A stretch of 13,833 nucleotides of DNA from Alphaproteobacteria bacterium (GCA_011524805.1 WTJO01000158.1:1-13833), one strand, 5' to 3'; shown: positions 6,297-13,833, counted from the stretch's first letter. Numbers and translations are program-made. The notes: a model not told the origin generated them from the sequence alone.

Positions 6297-8262
6297 CTGC
6301 CTGTTGTGAGATATGCATCAATATCTGGCCATCAGTAACCGCATCGCCTGTCTCGCAGGAAATATCTTCGACAATGCCATCAAATGGCGCGGTAAGCGGG
6401 TATTCCATTTTCATTGCCTCCACCAGAACCAGCACATCTCCTGTTTTTATCTGCTGTCCTGTGGTGATGTTAACAGCTTTTACCACAGAACTCATGGGGG
6501 CAGTTATCTGGCCATCATGGCTATTTGAACGTGATGTGGTCATAGCTGAGTAGGTCTCAAAGCTGGCCTGTGTGCTATCACAAATCACAACCAGCTTGTC
6601 AGCATGCCATATGGCCTGTCCGGTATGAAGCTGGCCATCTATCACAAAGCTGATATGCCGGCCAGTCTTGCCTGTTTTTGCAAGCGGGCTGTCCAGCGTA
6701 ATCTGCCTGTCTTCGAGCTGAAGGCTGTAGCTGTCTTGCCCAACAAGCAAAGACAGTTTTAGCGGCTCGCCTGATATCGAAAGTGACAGGGGTATTTCGC
6801 CTGCTCCCCAGTGCCGCCAGCCTGTAAAGCTATTGGACGGGCAGGGCAGACACGCAATTGCCGCCATGGCCACAAGCGCATCAGATGGCTGTCTGGTCTG
6901 TGTTAGCGAAGCCAGATTATCTGCTATCACGCCTGTATGAAGCGGCGCATCTTCGGCGCATTGATGTTCTGCCAGATGCGCCAGAAAGGCTCTGTTTGTG
7001 TCTGTGCCGATAATGATGCTGTTATTCAGCGTATCTGCCCGCCGTGTCATCGCTGTCAGTCTGTCGGCTGCTGTCGAGATGATTTTGGCAATAAGCGGGT
7101 CATATGACGGGCTTACCCTATCGCCACTATCTATGCCGCTATCTATGCGGATTCCGGCTGTTTCAGCTAGTGCCAGCTTGTGGATTATACCTGGTGCCGG
7201 CCTGAAATTTTCTTCTGCTGTTTCAGCATAAAGCCGTGCTTCTACCGCATGGCCGGTGATGGTGATGTCATCCTGTGTAAATGAGAGGCTATGACCTGCG
7301 GCAATTTCAATCTGTGCCTTTACAATATCAATACCGGTAATCGCTTCGGTAACAGGATGTTCAACCTGAAGACGGGTATTCATCTCCATAAACCAGAACC
7401 CTGTCTCGCTAAGCCCGTTTGCACTATCTACAATAAATTCGACAGTACCTGCATTTTCATAATTGATACTGCGTGCGGCGGTAATCGCTGCTTTTGTCAT
7501 GGTGGCACGAATAGCCTCAGGCATATCAGGGGCAGGAGCCTCTTCAATGACTTTCTGATGGCGGCGCTGAAGCGAGCAGTCTCTTTCAAACAGATGCACC
7601 GCATTGCCATGGGAATCACATAATATCTGCACTTCAATATGACGTGGCTCAGAGATATATTTCTCCAGCAACACATGGTCATCGCCAAAACTTGCCTGCG
7701 CTTCTCTTTTGGCACTTTCTAGCGCAGGGATAAACGCCCCTGCCTCTGTGACCAGCCGCATGCCTTTACCACCGCCGCCAGCCCGTGCTTTTATCATCAC
7801 GGGATAGCCTATCTTTTCAGCTTCCTCTGCCAGCCTGTCTGTTGATTGATCATCGCCCAGATAGCCCGGTACAACGGGCACTCCTGCCGCCTGCATCAGC
7901 CGTTTGGCTTCATCTTTCAGCCCCATCTGTCTGATGGTATCAGCAGACGGGCCAATAAAGCGGATACCTGCCTGACGCACAGCATCTGCAAATTCCGGAT
8001 TTTCGGACAGAAAGCCATATCCCGGATGGATAGCCTGCGCCCTGCTATGCTTTGCCGCCTCAATAATTGCACTGATATTCAGATAATTCTGTGAAGCAGG
8101 GCCGTCATCCAGCAGGATAAGCTGATCTGCCATGCGGCCATGACGCGCATCTCTGTCTTCGGCAGAAGCGATAGCGATTGTTCTAATACCCATATTGCGT
8201 GCCGTGTTGATGATACGACAGGCAATTTCACCGCGATTGGCAATCAAGATAGATTCTATCAT
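6274..8262 (-). CDS. liuD: Methylcrotonyl-CoA carboxylase, alpha (biotin-containing) subunit
   Basis: A 662-residue subunit that carboxylates its own biotin with ATP and bicarbonate and passes the carboxyl group to LiuB. Domains in order: biotin carboxylase N-terminal domain (about 1-110, LIANRGEIACR at 6-16), ATP-grasp (about 115-320) with the glycine-rich loop KARAGGGGKGM (158-168), HQKVIEEAPAP (235-245) and the MNTRLQVEHPVTE catalytic block (294-306), biotin carboxylase C-terminal domain (about 335-440), a BT-type linker region (about 470-575), and the biotinyl domain with VEAMKM (614-619), biotin on K618. The open frame extends 55 codons upstream to 8427, inside liuB, but those residues match nothing in the family. 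The ATG at 8262 has a GGGGGG run four bases upstream and starts MIESILIANRGEIA as usual. It lies 10 bases after liuB. Length and the LiuB partner favour methylcrotonyl- over propionyl- or geranyl-CoA carboxylase. Confidence 0.93.
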   Translation of the reverse strand: MIESILIANRGEIACRIINTARNMGIRTIAIASAEDRDARHGRMADQLILLDDGPASQNYLNISAIIEAAKHSRAQAIHPGYGFLSENPEFADAVRQAGIRFIGPSADTIRQMGLKDEAKRLMQAAGVPVVPGYLGDDQSTDRLAEEAEKIGYPVMIKARAGGGGKGMRLVTEAGAFIPALESAKREAQASFGDDHVLLEKYISEPRHIEVQILCDSHGNAVHLFERDCSLQRRHQKVIEEAPAPDMPEAIRATMTKAAITAARSINYENAGTVEFIVDSANGLSETGFWFMEMNTRLQVEHPVTEAITGIDIVKAQIEIAAGHSLSFTQDDITITGHAVEARLYAETAEENFRPAPGIIHKLALAETAGIRIDSGIDSGDRVSPSYDPLIAKIISTAADRLTAMTRRADTLNNSIIIGTDTNRAFLAHLAEHQCAEDAPLHTGVIADNLASLTQTRQPSDALVAMAAIACLPCPSNSFTGWRHWGAGEIPLSLSISGEPLKLSLLVGQDSYSLQLEDRQITLDSPLAKTGKTGRHISFVIDGQLHTGQAIWHADKLVVICDSTQASFETYSAMTTSRSNSHDGQITAPMSSVVKAVNITTGQQIKTGDVLVLVEAMKMEYPLTAPFDGIVEDISCETGDAVTDGQILMHISQQADDNDKTD

Positions 8263-8272
8263 ATCACCCCCC

Positions 8273-9877
8273 CTACATCCTGAAAACGGGGAAGCTGGTG
8301 TCACGCTGTGGGGCATGCAGACAGACATATAGCGATAAGGCCAGCACCTCTCGTGTCTGTCTGGGATCAATAATGCCATCATCCCACAGACGGGCTGAGG
8401 CATATAGTGGATCAGACTGTCTTTCAAACTGTTCCAGAATAGGGGCTTTGAAAGCCTCTTCTTCAGATTCTGGCCAGTCTAGTTTCTGTTTTGCCATCGC
8501 ATCGCGCCTAATTCTGGCCAGCACACCTGCGGCCTGCTCGCCGCCCATTACGGCAATTTTTGCATTTGGCCACATCCATACAAATTGCGGATTAAAGGCA
8601 CGCCCGCACATCCCGTAATTGCCTGCCCCGTAAGACCCGCCGATCACAAGTGTTATTTTAGGCACATCGGCACAGGAAACAGCGGCCACCAGCTTGGCGC
8701 CATTTTTGGCAATCCCGCCAGCCTCATAAGAAGCGCCCACCATAAAGCCGGTAATATTCTGCAGGAAAATAATCGGTATCCTGCGCTGACAGCATAGCCC
8801 GATAAAATGTGCGCCTTTCTGGGCAGATTCTGAAAATAGCACCCCATTATTGCCGATAATGCCAGTGATCATACCTTTAATTCTGGCAAATCCGCAGACC
8901 AGTGTGGTGCCAAATTCAGCTTTAAATTCGTCAAACTCCGAATTATCCACAATCCGCGCTATCACATCTTTGACATCATAGGGGGTTTTGCTGTCCGCAG
9001 GGATCAGGCTTAACAGCTCATCAGCATCAAAGTTAGGTTCTGCACAATTCTGAGCGAGCGCTGTCAGGGCAGGCCTGTTCAGATTGGCAACAATCTGACG
9101 AGTCATCTCAAGCGCTTCATCATCATTTTCCGCGACCTTATCTACCACGCCAGACAAACGGCCATGAGTATCTGCACCGCCCAGTGTTTCAGCATCTACA
9201 TCCTCGCCAGTTGCTTCTTTTACCAGTGGTGGGCCAGCCAGAAAAATCGTGCCCTGATTGCGCACAATGATCGCTTCGTCGCACATGGCGGGCACATAGG
9301 CGCCGCCTGCGGTACATGAGCCCATCACCACCGCAATTTGGGGGATAGCTTTTGCGCTCATCCGCGCCTGATTGAAGAAAATACGGCCAAAATGTTCTTT
9401 ATCAGGGAATACTTCATCCTGATTGGGCAGGTTGGCACCGCCACTATCGACCAGATAGATGCAGGGCAGATGGTTCTGTTCGGCAATTTCCTGAGCGCGC
9501 AGATGTTTTTTGACTGTCATCGCATAATAGGTGCCGCCTTTGACAGTCGCATCATTACACACAATCATGCATAGCTGGTCTGATACCAGCCCGATACCTG
9601 TAATTATGCCGGATGAGGGCACCTCGTCATCATATAATCCGCTTGCCGCAAACAGTCCGACCTCCAGAAAAAATGACCCCGGATCAAGCAATCTGTCTAT
9701 GCGGGTGCGTGGCAGTAATTTGCCTCTATCGATATGGCGCTGGCGTGCGCGTTCAGACCCACCTTTCAGAATCTGGCCAGCTTTTGTGTCTATCCGGCCG
9801 ATAGCGGCCATCATCTGCGCGTGATTTGCCTGTTTATCGGCATCAGGCAGGGTGAGGGGACGTGACAGAATGGTCAT
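8273..9877 (-). CDS. liuB: Methylcrotonyl-CoA carboxylase, beta (carboxyltransferase) subunit
   Basis: A 534-residue carboxyltransferase that moves CO2 from biotin-LiuD to 3-methylcrotonyl-CoA, forming 3-methylglutaconyl-CoA. It has two crotonase-like halves. The N-terminal half carries YLVDSGGANLPNQDE (141-155) and the oxyanion-hole block GSCTAGGAYVPAM (186-198). The C-terminal half carries FMVGASYEAGGIAKNGAK (378-395) and IGGSYGAGNYGMCGRAF (412-428). DSGGANLPNQDEVFPD is typical of methylcrotonyl-CoA carboxylase rather than propionyl-CoA carboxylase, whose loop differs. Length matches the family (about 535). The ATG at 9877 has AAGGA about 9-10 bases upstream. The gene sits 24 bases after the isovaleryl-CoA dehydrogenase gene and 10 bases before liuD, the standard liu order A-B-D, here without liuC between them. 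Geranyl-CoA carboxylase is the main alternative and is unlikely given the neighbours. Confidence 0.94.
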   Translation of the reverse strand: MTILSRPLTLPDADKQANHAQMMAAIGRIDTKAGQILKGGSERARQRHIDRGKLLPRTRIDRLLDPGSFFLEVGLFAASGLYDDEVPSSGIITGIGLVSDQLCMIVCNDATVKGGTYYAMTVKKHLRAQEIAEQNHLPCIYLVDSGGANLPNQDEVFPDKEHFGRIFFNQARMSAKAIPQIAVVMGSCTAGGAYVPAMCDEAIIVRNQGTIFLAGPPLVKEATGEDVDAETLGGADTHGRLSGVVDKVAENDDEALEMTRQIVANLNRPALTALAQNCAEPNFDADELLSLIPADSKTPYDVKDVIARIVDNSEFDEFKAEFGTTLVCGFARIKGMITGIIGNNGVLFSESAQKGAHFIGLCCQRRIPIIFLQNITGFMVGASYEAGGIAKNGAKLVAAVSCADVPKITLVIGGSYGAGNYGMCGRAFNPQFVWMWPNAKIAVMGGEQAAGVLARIRRDAMAKQKLDWPESEEEAFKAPILEQFERQSDPLYASARLWDDGIIDPRQTREVLALSLYVCLHAPQRDTSFPVFRM

Positions 9878-9901
9878 CTTGAATATCCTTGAAAACTCAG
9901 G

Positions 9902-11068
9902 TTAGCTGGCTGTTTCGTCAAATAATTCTCTGCCGATAAGCATCCGCCTTATCTCGGAGGTACCTGCGCCAATTTCATATAGTTTGGCATCTCTCAGAAG
10001 ACGGCCGGTAGCATAGTCATTAATATAGCCGTTGCCGCCAAGACACTGGATAGCTTCAAGAGAGATCTGGGTGGCTTTCTCAGCGGCATATAAAATACAG
10101 CCAGCTGCATCTTTTCGGGTGGTCTCGCCCCTGTCGCATGCCGCCGCCACAGCATAGACATAGGCACGACAGGCATTCATGGTAGTATACATATCTGCCA
10201 GCTTGCCCTGCATAAGCTGGAAACTGCCTATAGGGCGGCCAAACTGTTCCCGCTCGTGGATATAGGGCACCACAATATCCATTGCCGCAGCCATAATGCC
10301 CAGAGGCCCTGCGGCCAGCACAACACGTTCATAATCCAGTCCGGACATCAGAACGGTAACGCCCTGATTTTCCTCACCAAGAATATTTTCATATGGTACT
10401 TCGCATTCTTCAAAAATCAGCTCTGCTGTATTTGAGCCACGCATGCCCAGCTTATCAAGCTTCTGGCCAGTGCTAAAGCCGGCCATATCGCGGTCAATCA
10501 AAAAGGCGGTAATGCCGCGAGAGCCTGCATCTTTATTTGTTTTGGCGTAGACAATCAGCGTCTGTGCGTCTGGCGCGTTGGTAATCCACATTTTATTGCC
10601 ATTCAGCACAAATCTGTCATTGCGCTTTTCTGCAGATAATTTCATCGATACCACATCTGAGCCGGCTGACGGCTCCGACATCGCCAGAGAACCGACATGC
10701 GCACCAGATATAAGCTGGCCAAGGACACGGCTTTTCTGTTCTTCTGTGCCCCATCTGGCTATCTGGTTGACACATAAATTTGAATGCGCCCCATAAGACA
10801 GACCGACAGAGGCAGAAGCACGGCTTATTTCTTCAATCGCTATTACATGCGCCAGATAGCCCATACCGACACCGCCATCTGCTTCGGGAACCGTAATACC
10901 ATGCAGACCCAATGCGCCCATCTTCTCCCACAAATCAGGCGGAAAGCTGTTTGTCTGGTCAATCTCGGCCGCTCTTGGGGCAATTTCCTTTGCTGCGAAC
11001 TGGCGCACCGTTGTCTGAAGGGCGTCAATCTCGTCACCAAGATTAAAATTCATGGATGAATCAAACAT
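9902..11068 (-). CDS. liuA: Isovaleryl-CoA dehydrogenase
   Basis: A 388-residue flavin acyl-CoA dehydrogenase that oxidises isovaleryl-CoA to 3-methylcrotonyl-CoA and passes electrons to electron-transfer flavoprotein. ISRASASVGLSYGAHSNLC (81-99) and the C-terminal LGGNGYINDYATGRLLRDAK (343-362) with YEIGAGTSEI are isovaleryl-CoA dehydrogenase signatures; AMSEPSAGSD (129-138) lines the FAD/substrate site. The catalytic base is E247 in GLDYER, the internal position used by this enzyme (Glu254 in human IVD), rather than the C-terminal Glu of most acyl-CoA dehydrogenases. The frame is open up to 11113, but those codons overlap the end of the regulator gene. The ATG at 11068 has AGGAG with 8-base spacing and gives the normal length. 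It begins 4 bases after the tetR-family gene, and its ribosome site lies at that gene's end, so the two are surely co-transcribed. Confidence 0.95.
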   Translation of the reverse strand: MFDSSMNFNLGDEIDALQTTVRQFAAKEIAPRAAEIDQTNSFPPDLWEKMGALGLHGITVPEADGGVGMGYLAHVIAIEEISRASASVGLSYGAHSNLCVNQIARWGTEEQKSRVLGQLISGAHVGSLAMSEPSAGSDVVSMKLSAEKRNDRFVLNGNKMWITNAPDAQTLIVYAKTNKDAGSRGITAFLIDRDMAGFSTGQKLDKLGMRGSNTAELIFEECEVPYENILGEENQGVTVLMSGLDYERVVLAAGPLGIMAAAMDIVVPYIHEREQFGRPIGSFQLMQGKLADMYTTMNACRAYVYAVAAACDRGETTRKDAAGCILYAAEKATQISLEAIQCLGGNGYINDYATGRLLRDAKLYEIGAGTSEIRRMLIGRELFDETAS

Positions 11069-11072
11069 TGGG

Positions 11073-11741
11073 CTAGCTCCTGATAGAAAGAGAGGGGGTG
11101 AGGTGTGTATCAAATTGCCGGTTTTGCGTATGTGCTGGCTCTTGGCCTGTCATCCGCGCGCCAAGCCGGCAGTAACAGGCAACAATATCATCTTCTGACA
11201 GCCGGCCTTTCTGATTAAACCAGCCTGTTATACCTGTAAGCATGCTCAAGATAGCCATGGCGGTTACATGGACATCATCAATTTTCATCTGCGGCTGTTC
11301 TGGGCTGCGCATCAGAATATCTTTTACAATCTGCTCATAGGCATGTCTGGACTGTTCGATCTTTGCAAAATGCCCAGCATCAAGCGCGCGCAATTCCATC
11401 ATCGAGATAAATACATCTTCAGGCAGGGCAATATGATATCGAATATGAAAGGCAATAAAGGATGATAGCTGGGCAGAGGCATCAAGCGTCTCAAAGCTGC
11501 AATCCGCTTTATGGGTGTCCCATGCAATATGCAGCCTCTCCATATGTTCGGATAGCAGACACATCAGCAAATCCTGTTTTGTTGGGAAATGATGATATAA
11601 AGCGCCCGGCATCACCCCCACAGCACTGGCAATCTTCCGCATAGACACAGCCGCATAGCCATATTGGGCAAACAGGCGCACCGCCTCACGGCGGATGTTC
11701 AGCGCAGTATCAGCAGCAGTAATATCGGTGCGTCTGGCCAT
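11073..11741 (-). CDS. TetR-family transcriptional regulator of the liu operon
   Basis: A 222-residue one-domain-plus-HTH regulator. The N-terminal TetR helix-turn-helix is clear: EAVRLFAQYGYAAVSMRKIA (19-38), then recognition helix VGVMPGALYHHFPTK (41-55). The C-terminal ligand domain is divergent, as usual, and ends in a polar tail. It is the first gene of the liu operon, 4 bases ahead of liuA, and a 30-bp palindrome sits 19 bases before its start, so it most likely represses itself and the operon and releases on an acyl-CoA from leucine breakdown. TetR-type liu regulators (LiuQ) are known in proteobacteria, but I cannot tell whether this is an orthologue, so no symbol is given. The ATG at 11741 has no Shine-Dalgarno sequence. 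A -10-like TAAGAT lies about 9 bases before it, raising the possibility of a leaderless message. Confidence 0.9.
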   Translation of the reverse strand: MARRTDITAADTALNIRREAVRLFAQYGYAAVSMRKIASAVGVMPGALYHHFPTKQDLLMCLLSEHMERLHIAWDTHKADCSFETLDASAQLSSFIAFHIRYHIALPEDVFISMMELRALDAGHFAKIEQSRHAYEQIVKDILMRSPEQPQMKIDDVHVTAMAILSMLTGITGWFNQKGRLSEDDIVACYCRLGARMTGQEPAHTQNRQFDTHLTPSLSIRS

Positions 11742-11760
11742 TACGTAATATCTTATCTGT

Positions 11761-11790
11761 TTTTATTAATTGAACGTTCATTCAATAAAA
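11761..11790. promoter_or_regulatory. 30-bp palindrome, probable operator of the TetR-family regulator
   Basis: The two 15-base halves (11761-11775 and the reverse complement of 11776-11790) agree at 13 of 15 positions. The centre is a perfect TGAACGTTCA (11771-11780) and the outer arms TTTTATT / AATAAAA are also perfect. The size and twofold symmetry suit a TetR dimer or pair of dimers. Read on the minus strand it contains TGAATGA, the half-site of the Bacillus FadR acyl-CoA-responsive operator. It lies in the 132-base gap between hemH and the regulator gene, where the operon promoter must be. Confidence 0.7.
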
Positions 11791-11873
11791 ACACACTAAA
11801 CCAGTCACTACCTGCCTGTCAATCAGCTTCATGAAACAGATAGTGAAATGATCTTAAGACGAGGGGGAGAACG

Positions 11874-12968
11874 TTAGGATGAGATATCTACCCAGCCAGC
11901 CAGATTTTCTTCAACAATCACCCTGATAACCTCCATGCCTTCTTCGCTGGCATTCAGACAGGGGATATAGTGAAATTCGCCACCGCCATGTTCTTCAAAG
12001 CTCTCGCGACCTTCCATTGCCAGTTCTTCAAGGGTTTCAAGGCAGTCTGCCGAAAATCCGGGCGCCATTAGCGCAAGCGATCTAACCCCTTCATCGCCTA
12101 GCCGTTCCAGCGTTTCATCTGTATATGGCTGAAGCCATGGCTCAGAGCCAAAACGGGACTGGAAGCTGACATGAAATTTTTTCTCGTCCCAGTTAAGCTG
12201 TTCACGCAGCAGGCGCGCGGTTTTCATGCAATGACAGTGATAGGGATCACCCTGCACAAAATACCGGTACGGGATACCGTGAAATGACACCATCAGATGT
12301 TCTGGCCATCCTGCTTTCGCAGTTTTTGATGTCTTTGCCGCTTTTTTTGGTTTTGTATTGCCTTTGGTAGCCAGCTCGCGCGCCAGAGAATGTGCCAGCG
12401 CCTCAATATAGACAGGGTGATCATGCCATGGCGGCGCTGTCCGGATAGCTGGTTGCCATCTCTGTGCTAGCGCCCATTTGAACACTTCGTCATTTACCGT
12501 TGCCGTGGTAGAGGCGGCATATTGCGGGTATAGCGGTATGATCACAAACCGGTTACAGCCAGCCTGCTGAAGCGCATCTAGCCTGTCCGGAATAGAGGGC
12601 TGGCCATAACGCATTGCCCAGTCGACAATCAGATCATCTCGCTTGCCAAAGGCTGATTGCAGATATTCTGCCTGAAGACGCGTATATTTGCGCAAAGGTG
12701 AGCCATCAGCATCATCTTTCAGCCAGATTTTATCATAGGCAGCACCAGATTTTTTTGGTCTGACATTCAGAATAATCAGATTCAGAATAAGCCACCATAG
12801 CAGACGCGGTACCTCGATAACACGCCTGTCAGACAGAAACTGTTTGAGATATCTGCGCATAGAGGTTTTGTCTGTGCCATCAGGTGTGCCCAGATTAACA
12901 AGCAGCAATCCTGTCTTGGCATGGCGTGGCCAGCTAGGGTGATCATCTGGTAGTGCTTTAACGCTCAT
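11874..12968 (-). CDS. hemH: Ferrochelatase
   Basis: A 364-residue enzyme that inserts Fe2+ into protoporphyrin IX, the last step of haem synthesis, at the inner face of the cytoplasmic membrane. Family landmarks in order: LLLVNLGTPDG (21-31), SPLRKYTRLQ (90-99), PLYPQYAASTTATV (145-158), catalytic H230 in SFHGIP (228-233), FQSRFGSEPWL (269-279), and the acidic CLETLEEL block (309-316) with E311. A Lys/Ala/Thr-rich stretch at about 201-220, containing 9 lysines or arginine-like charges, is inserted just before the SFHGIP strand and is not part of the usual core. C245, C247, C309 and C337 are present, but the C-terminal cysteine cluster that binds [2Fe-2S] in some ferrochelatases is not. The ATG has GAGGA 8 bases upstream. 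It lies 97 bases downstream of hemA on the same strand, so the first and last haem steps are neighbours. Confidence 0.94.
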   Translation of the reverse strand: MSVKALPDDHPSWPRHAKTGLLLVNLGTPDGTDKTSMRRYLKQFLSDRRVIEVPRLLWWLILNLIILNVRPKKSGAAYDKIWLKDDADGSPLRKYTRLQAEYLQSAFGKRDDLIVDWAMRYGQPSIPDRLDALQQAGCNRFVIIPLYPQYAASTTATVNDEVFKWALAQRWQPAIRTAPPWHDHPVYIEALAHSLARELATKGNTKPKKAAKTSKTAKAGWPEHLMVSFHGIPYRYFVQGDPYHCHCMKTARLLREQLNWDEKKFHVSFQSRFGSEPWLQPYTDETLERLGDEGVRSLALMAPGFSADCLETLEELAMEGRESFEEHGGGEFHYIPCLNASEEGMEVIRVIVEENLAGWVDISS

Positions 12969-13000
12969 CCTTGACGTCCTCAGATAGAAAAAAGGGGTTT

Positions 13001-13008
13001 TATATATA
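13001..13008 (-). promoter_or_regulatory. Possible -10 region for hemH
   Basis: TATATATA about 33 bases upstream of the hemH ATG could serve as a -10 element on the minus strand, giving a leader of roughly 25 bases. No convincing -35 hexamer is found at 16-18 bases, so hemH may instead be read through from hemA or use an activator. Confidence 0.25.
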
Positions 13009-13054
13009 GCGTAGTTAATACGCGCCCGAATAAATGCCGGTTCAGACTGGCTAA

Positions 13055-13069
13055 AGGCTGTGACAGCCT
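13055..13069 (-). terminator. Small hairpin at the end of hemA
   Basis: AGGCTG (13055-13060) and CAGCCT (13064-13069) form a 6-bp stem with a TGA loop, overlapping the hemA TAG stop codon (13068-13070). On the minus strand only TTT follows, so it is a weak terminator at best, or a partial attenuator between hemA and hemH. Confidence 0.35.
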
Positions 13070-13833
13070 AGGCACGCCTGACCAGATTGGACATGTCACG
13101 CTGATAGCTTGGCGGCTGAATCAGAGCAAATACAGCCTCTAGCGCGTCAACAAGCTGTTCAACCATCTCGTTTGTGTGCAAAGGCCCCGGCGTAATTCTC
13201 AGCCGCTCTGTCCCTCTTGGGACGGTTGGATAATTGATAGGCTGGATATATAGTCCGTAATCCTGAAGCAACGTCCAGCTGATTTCAGAGCATTGAGATG
13301 CATCGCCGACCATCACGGGCACAATATGTGTTGTGCTTGGCATAGCCGGAAGCTGTCTGTCTGCCAGTAGCTGTTTCAGATAGCCTGCCTGTTTCTGCTG
13401 AAGCACACGTTCTGATGTCGAGTGGCGCAAATGACGGATAGAAGCTAGCGCACCTTCTGCCAGAGCAGGGGGCATAGCGGTGGTAAAAATGAAGCCTGAA
13501 CCATAGCCGCGGATCGCGTCACACAGCGCGTCTGAACTGGCGATATAGCCGCCCATAGCTCCAAATGCCTTGCCGAGCGTGCCCTGAATAACATCAATCT
13601 CTGCTTCGACACCTTCGCGCTGGGCAATGCCGCCACCTTCTGCGCCATACATGCCAACAGCATGAACTTCATCAAGATATGTCATGGCATTATATTTTTT
13701 GGCAAGCGCGGCAATCTCTGCAATCGGAGCCGTATCGCCATCCATGGAATAGACAGATTCGAAAATAATAATTTTATGCCTGTCAGCAGGCACAGATTGA
13801 AGCAATTCTTCAAGGTGGCCTAAATCATTATGG
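13068..13833 (-). CDS. hemA: 5-aminolevulinate synthase, 3' part (gene runs off the right edge)
   Basis: The C-terminal 254 residues of an approximately 400-residue PLP enzyme that condenses glycine with succinyl-CoA to 5-aminolevulinate, the entry to haem synthesis in alphaproteobacteria. The frame stays open to the window edge, reading HNDLGHLEELL at the start. The TTG at 13805 is therefore internal and about 150 N-terminal residues are outside. Key features: SVYSMDGDTAPI (visible residues 26-37), DEVHAVGMYG (54-63), the PLP lysine K88 in GTLGKAFGAMGGYIA, the FTTAMPP strand, and a C-terminal RLRITPGPLH block. These separate it from related alpha-oxoamine synthases (KBL, BioF, Spt), mainly through DEVHAVGMYG and GTLGKAFG. 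It is followed on the same strand by hemH after a 99-base gap that holds a small hairpin. Confidence 0.94.
   Translation of the reverse strand, partial: HNDLGHLEELLQSVPADRHKIIIFESVYSMDGDTAPIAEIAALAKKYNAMTYLDEVHAVGMYGAEGGGIAQREGVEAEIDVIQGTLGKAFGAMGGYIASSDALCDAIRGYGSGFIFTTAMPPALAEGALASIRHLRHSTSERVLQQKQAGYLKQLLADRQLPAMPSTTHIVPVMVGDASQCSEISWTLLQDYGLYIQPINYPTVPRGTERLRITPGPLHTNEMVEQLVDALEAVFALIQPPSYQRDMSNLVRRA

Noticed and set aside
8263..8427. 55-codon N-terminal extension of the liuD reading frame
   Set aside because: It lies inside liuB, matches no biotin carboxylase, and the ATG at 8262 has a strong ribosome site and gives the standard N-terminus.
11069..11113. 15-codon N-terminal extension of the liuA frame
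   Set aside because: It overlaps the end of the regulator gene; the ATG at 11068 has AGGAG at good spacing and gives the normal length.
11805..11846. TCACTA ... TAGTGA inverted repeat downstream of hemH
   Set aside because: Six-base arms separated by 30 bases are expected by chance, and no T-run follows to make a terminator.
1..13833. Mobile element, CRISPR array, phage or defence system
   Set aside because: No transposase, integrase, direct-repeat array, restriction, toxin-antitoxin or nuclease-helicase genes are seen; every long stretch is accounted for by conserved metabolic or housekeeping genes.

Overview
The window reads as ordinary chromosome from an alphaproteobacterium. Base composition is roughly balanced, genes are packed tightly, and the gene content fits that group: 5-aminolevulinate synthase (the C4 haem route), an EipB/DUF1849 envelope protein, RNase D, and a complete leucine/isovalerate catabolic (liu) operon. 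The style resembles free-living marine lineages such as SAR116, but that placement is inference, not something the sequence proves. I see no mobile element, CRISPR array, tRNA, rRNA or prophage gene, and no gene-free stretch above about 170 bases.

Layout. 93-875 (+) is a short-chain dehydrogenase-like protein without the usual Tyr/Lys catalytic pair. It converges on rnd (RNase D, 905-2062, -) across a CTAG-rich hairpin. 2223-3023 (+) is an exported EipB-like protein. It converges, with 3 bases between stop codons, on a BesD/HalD-like Fe(II)/2-oxoglutarate oxygenase (3027-3830, -). Divergent from that is a DsbA-fold 2-hydroxychromene-2-carboxylate isomerase/GST-kappa-type protein (4003-4614, +), closed by a good intrinsic terminator.

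4634-11741 (-) is one operon, in transcription order: tetR-family regulator, liuA (isovaleryl-CoA dehydrogenase), liuB and liuD (methylcrotonyl-CoA carboxylase beta and biotinylated alpha), liuE (HMG-CoA lyase), liuC (methylglutaconyl-CoA hydratase). Gaps are 4, 24, 10, -23 and 13 bases. Together these enzymes take isovaleryl-CoA to 3-methylcrotonyl-CoA, 3-methylglutaconyl-CoA, HMG-CoA, and finally acetyl-CoA plus acetoacetate. A 30-bp near-perfect palindrome lies just upstream of the regulator gene and is the obvious candidate operator for the operon. Upstream of it, also on the minus strand, are hemH (ferrochelatase) and the 3' part of hemA (5-aminolevulinate synthase), which runs off the right edge.

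I did not find a convincing new multi-gene system. The points most worth a second look are the catalytically divergent SDR, the BesD-like oxygenase with an intact HxD iron site, the operator-like palindrome, an unusual substitution in the HMG-CoA lyase signature, a Lys-rich insert in ferrochelatase, and the heavy use of TAG stop codons, often inside CTAG hairpins.
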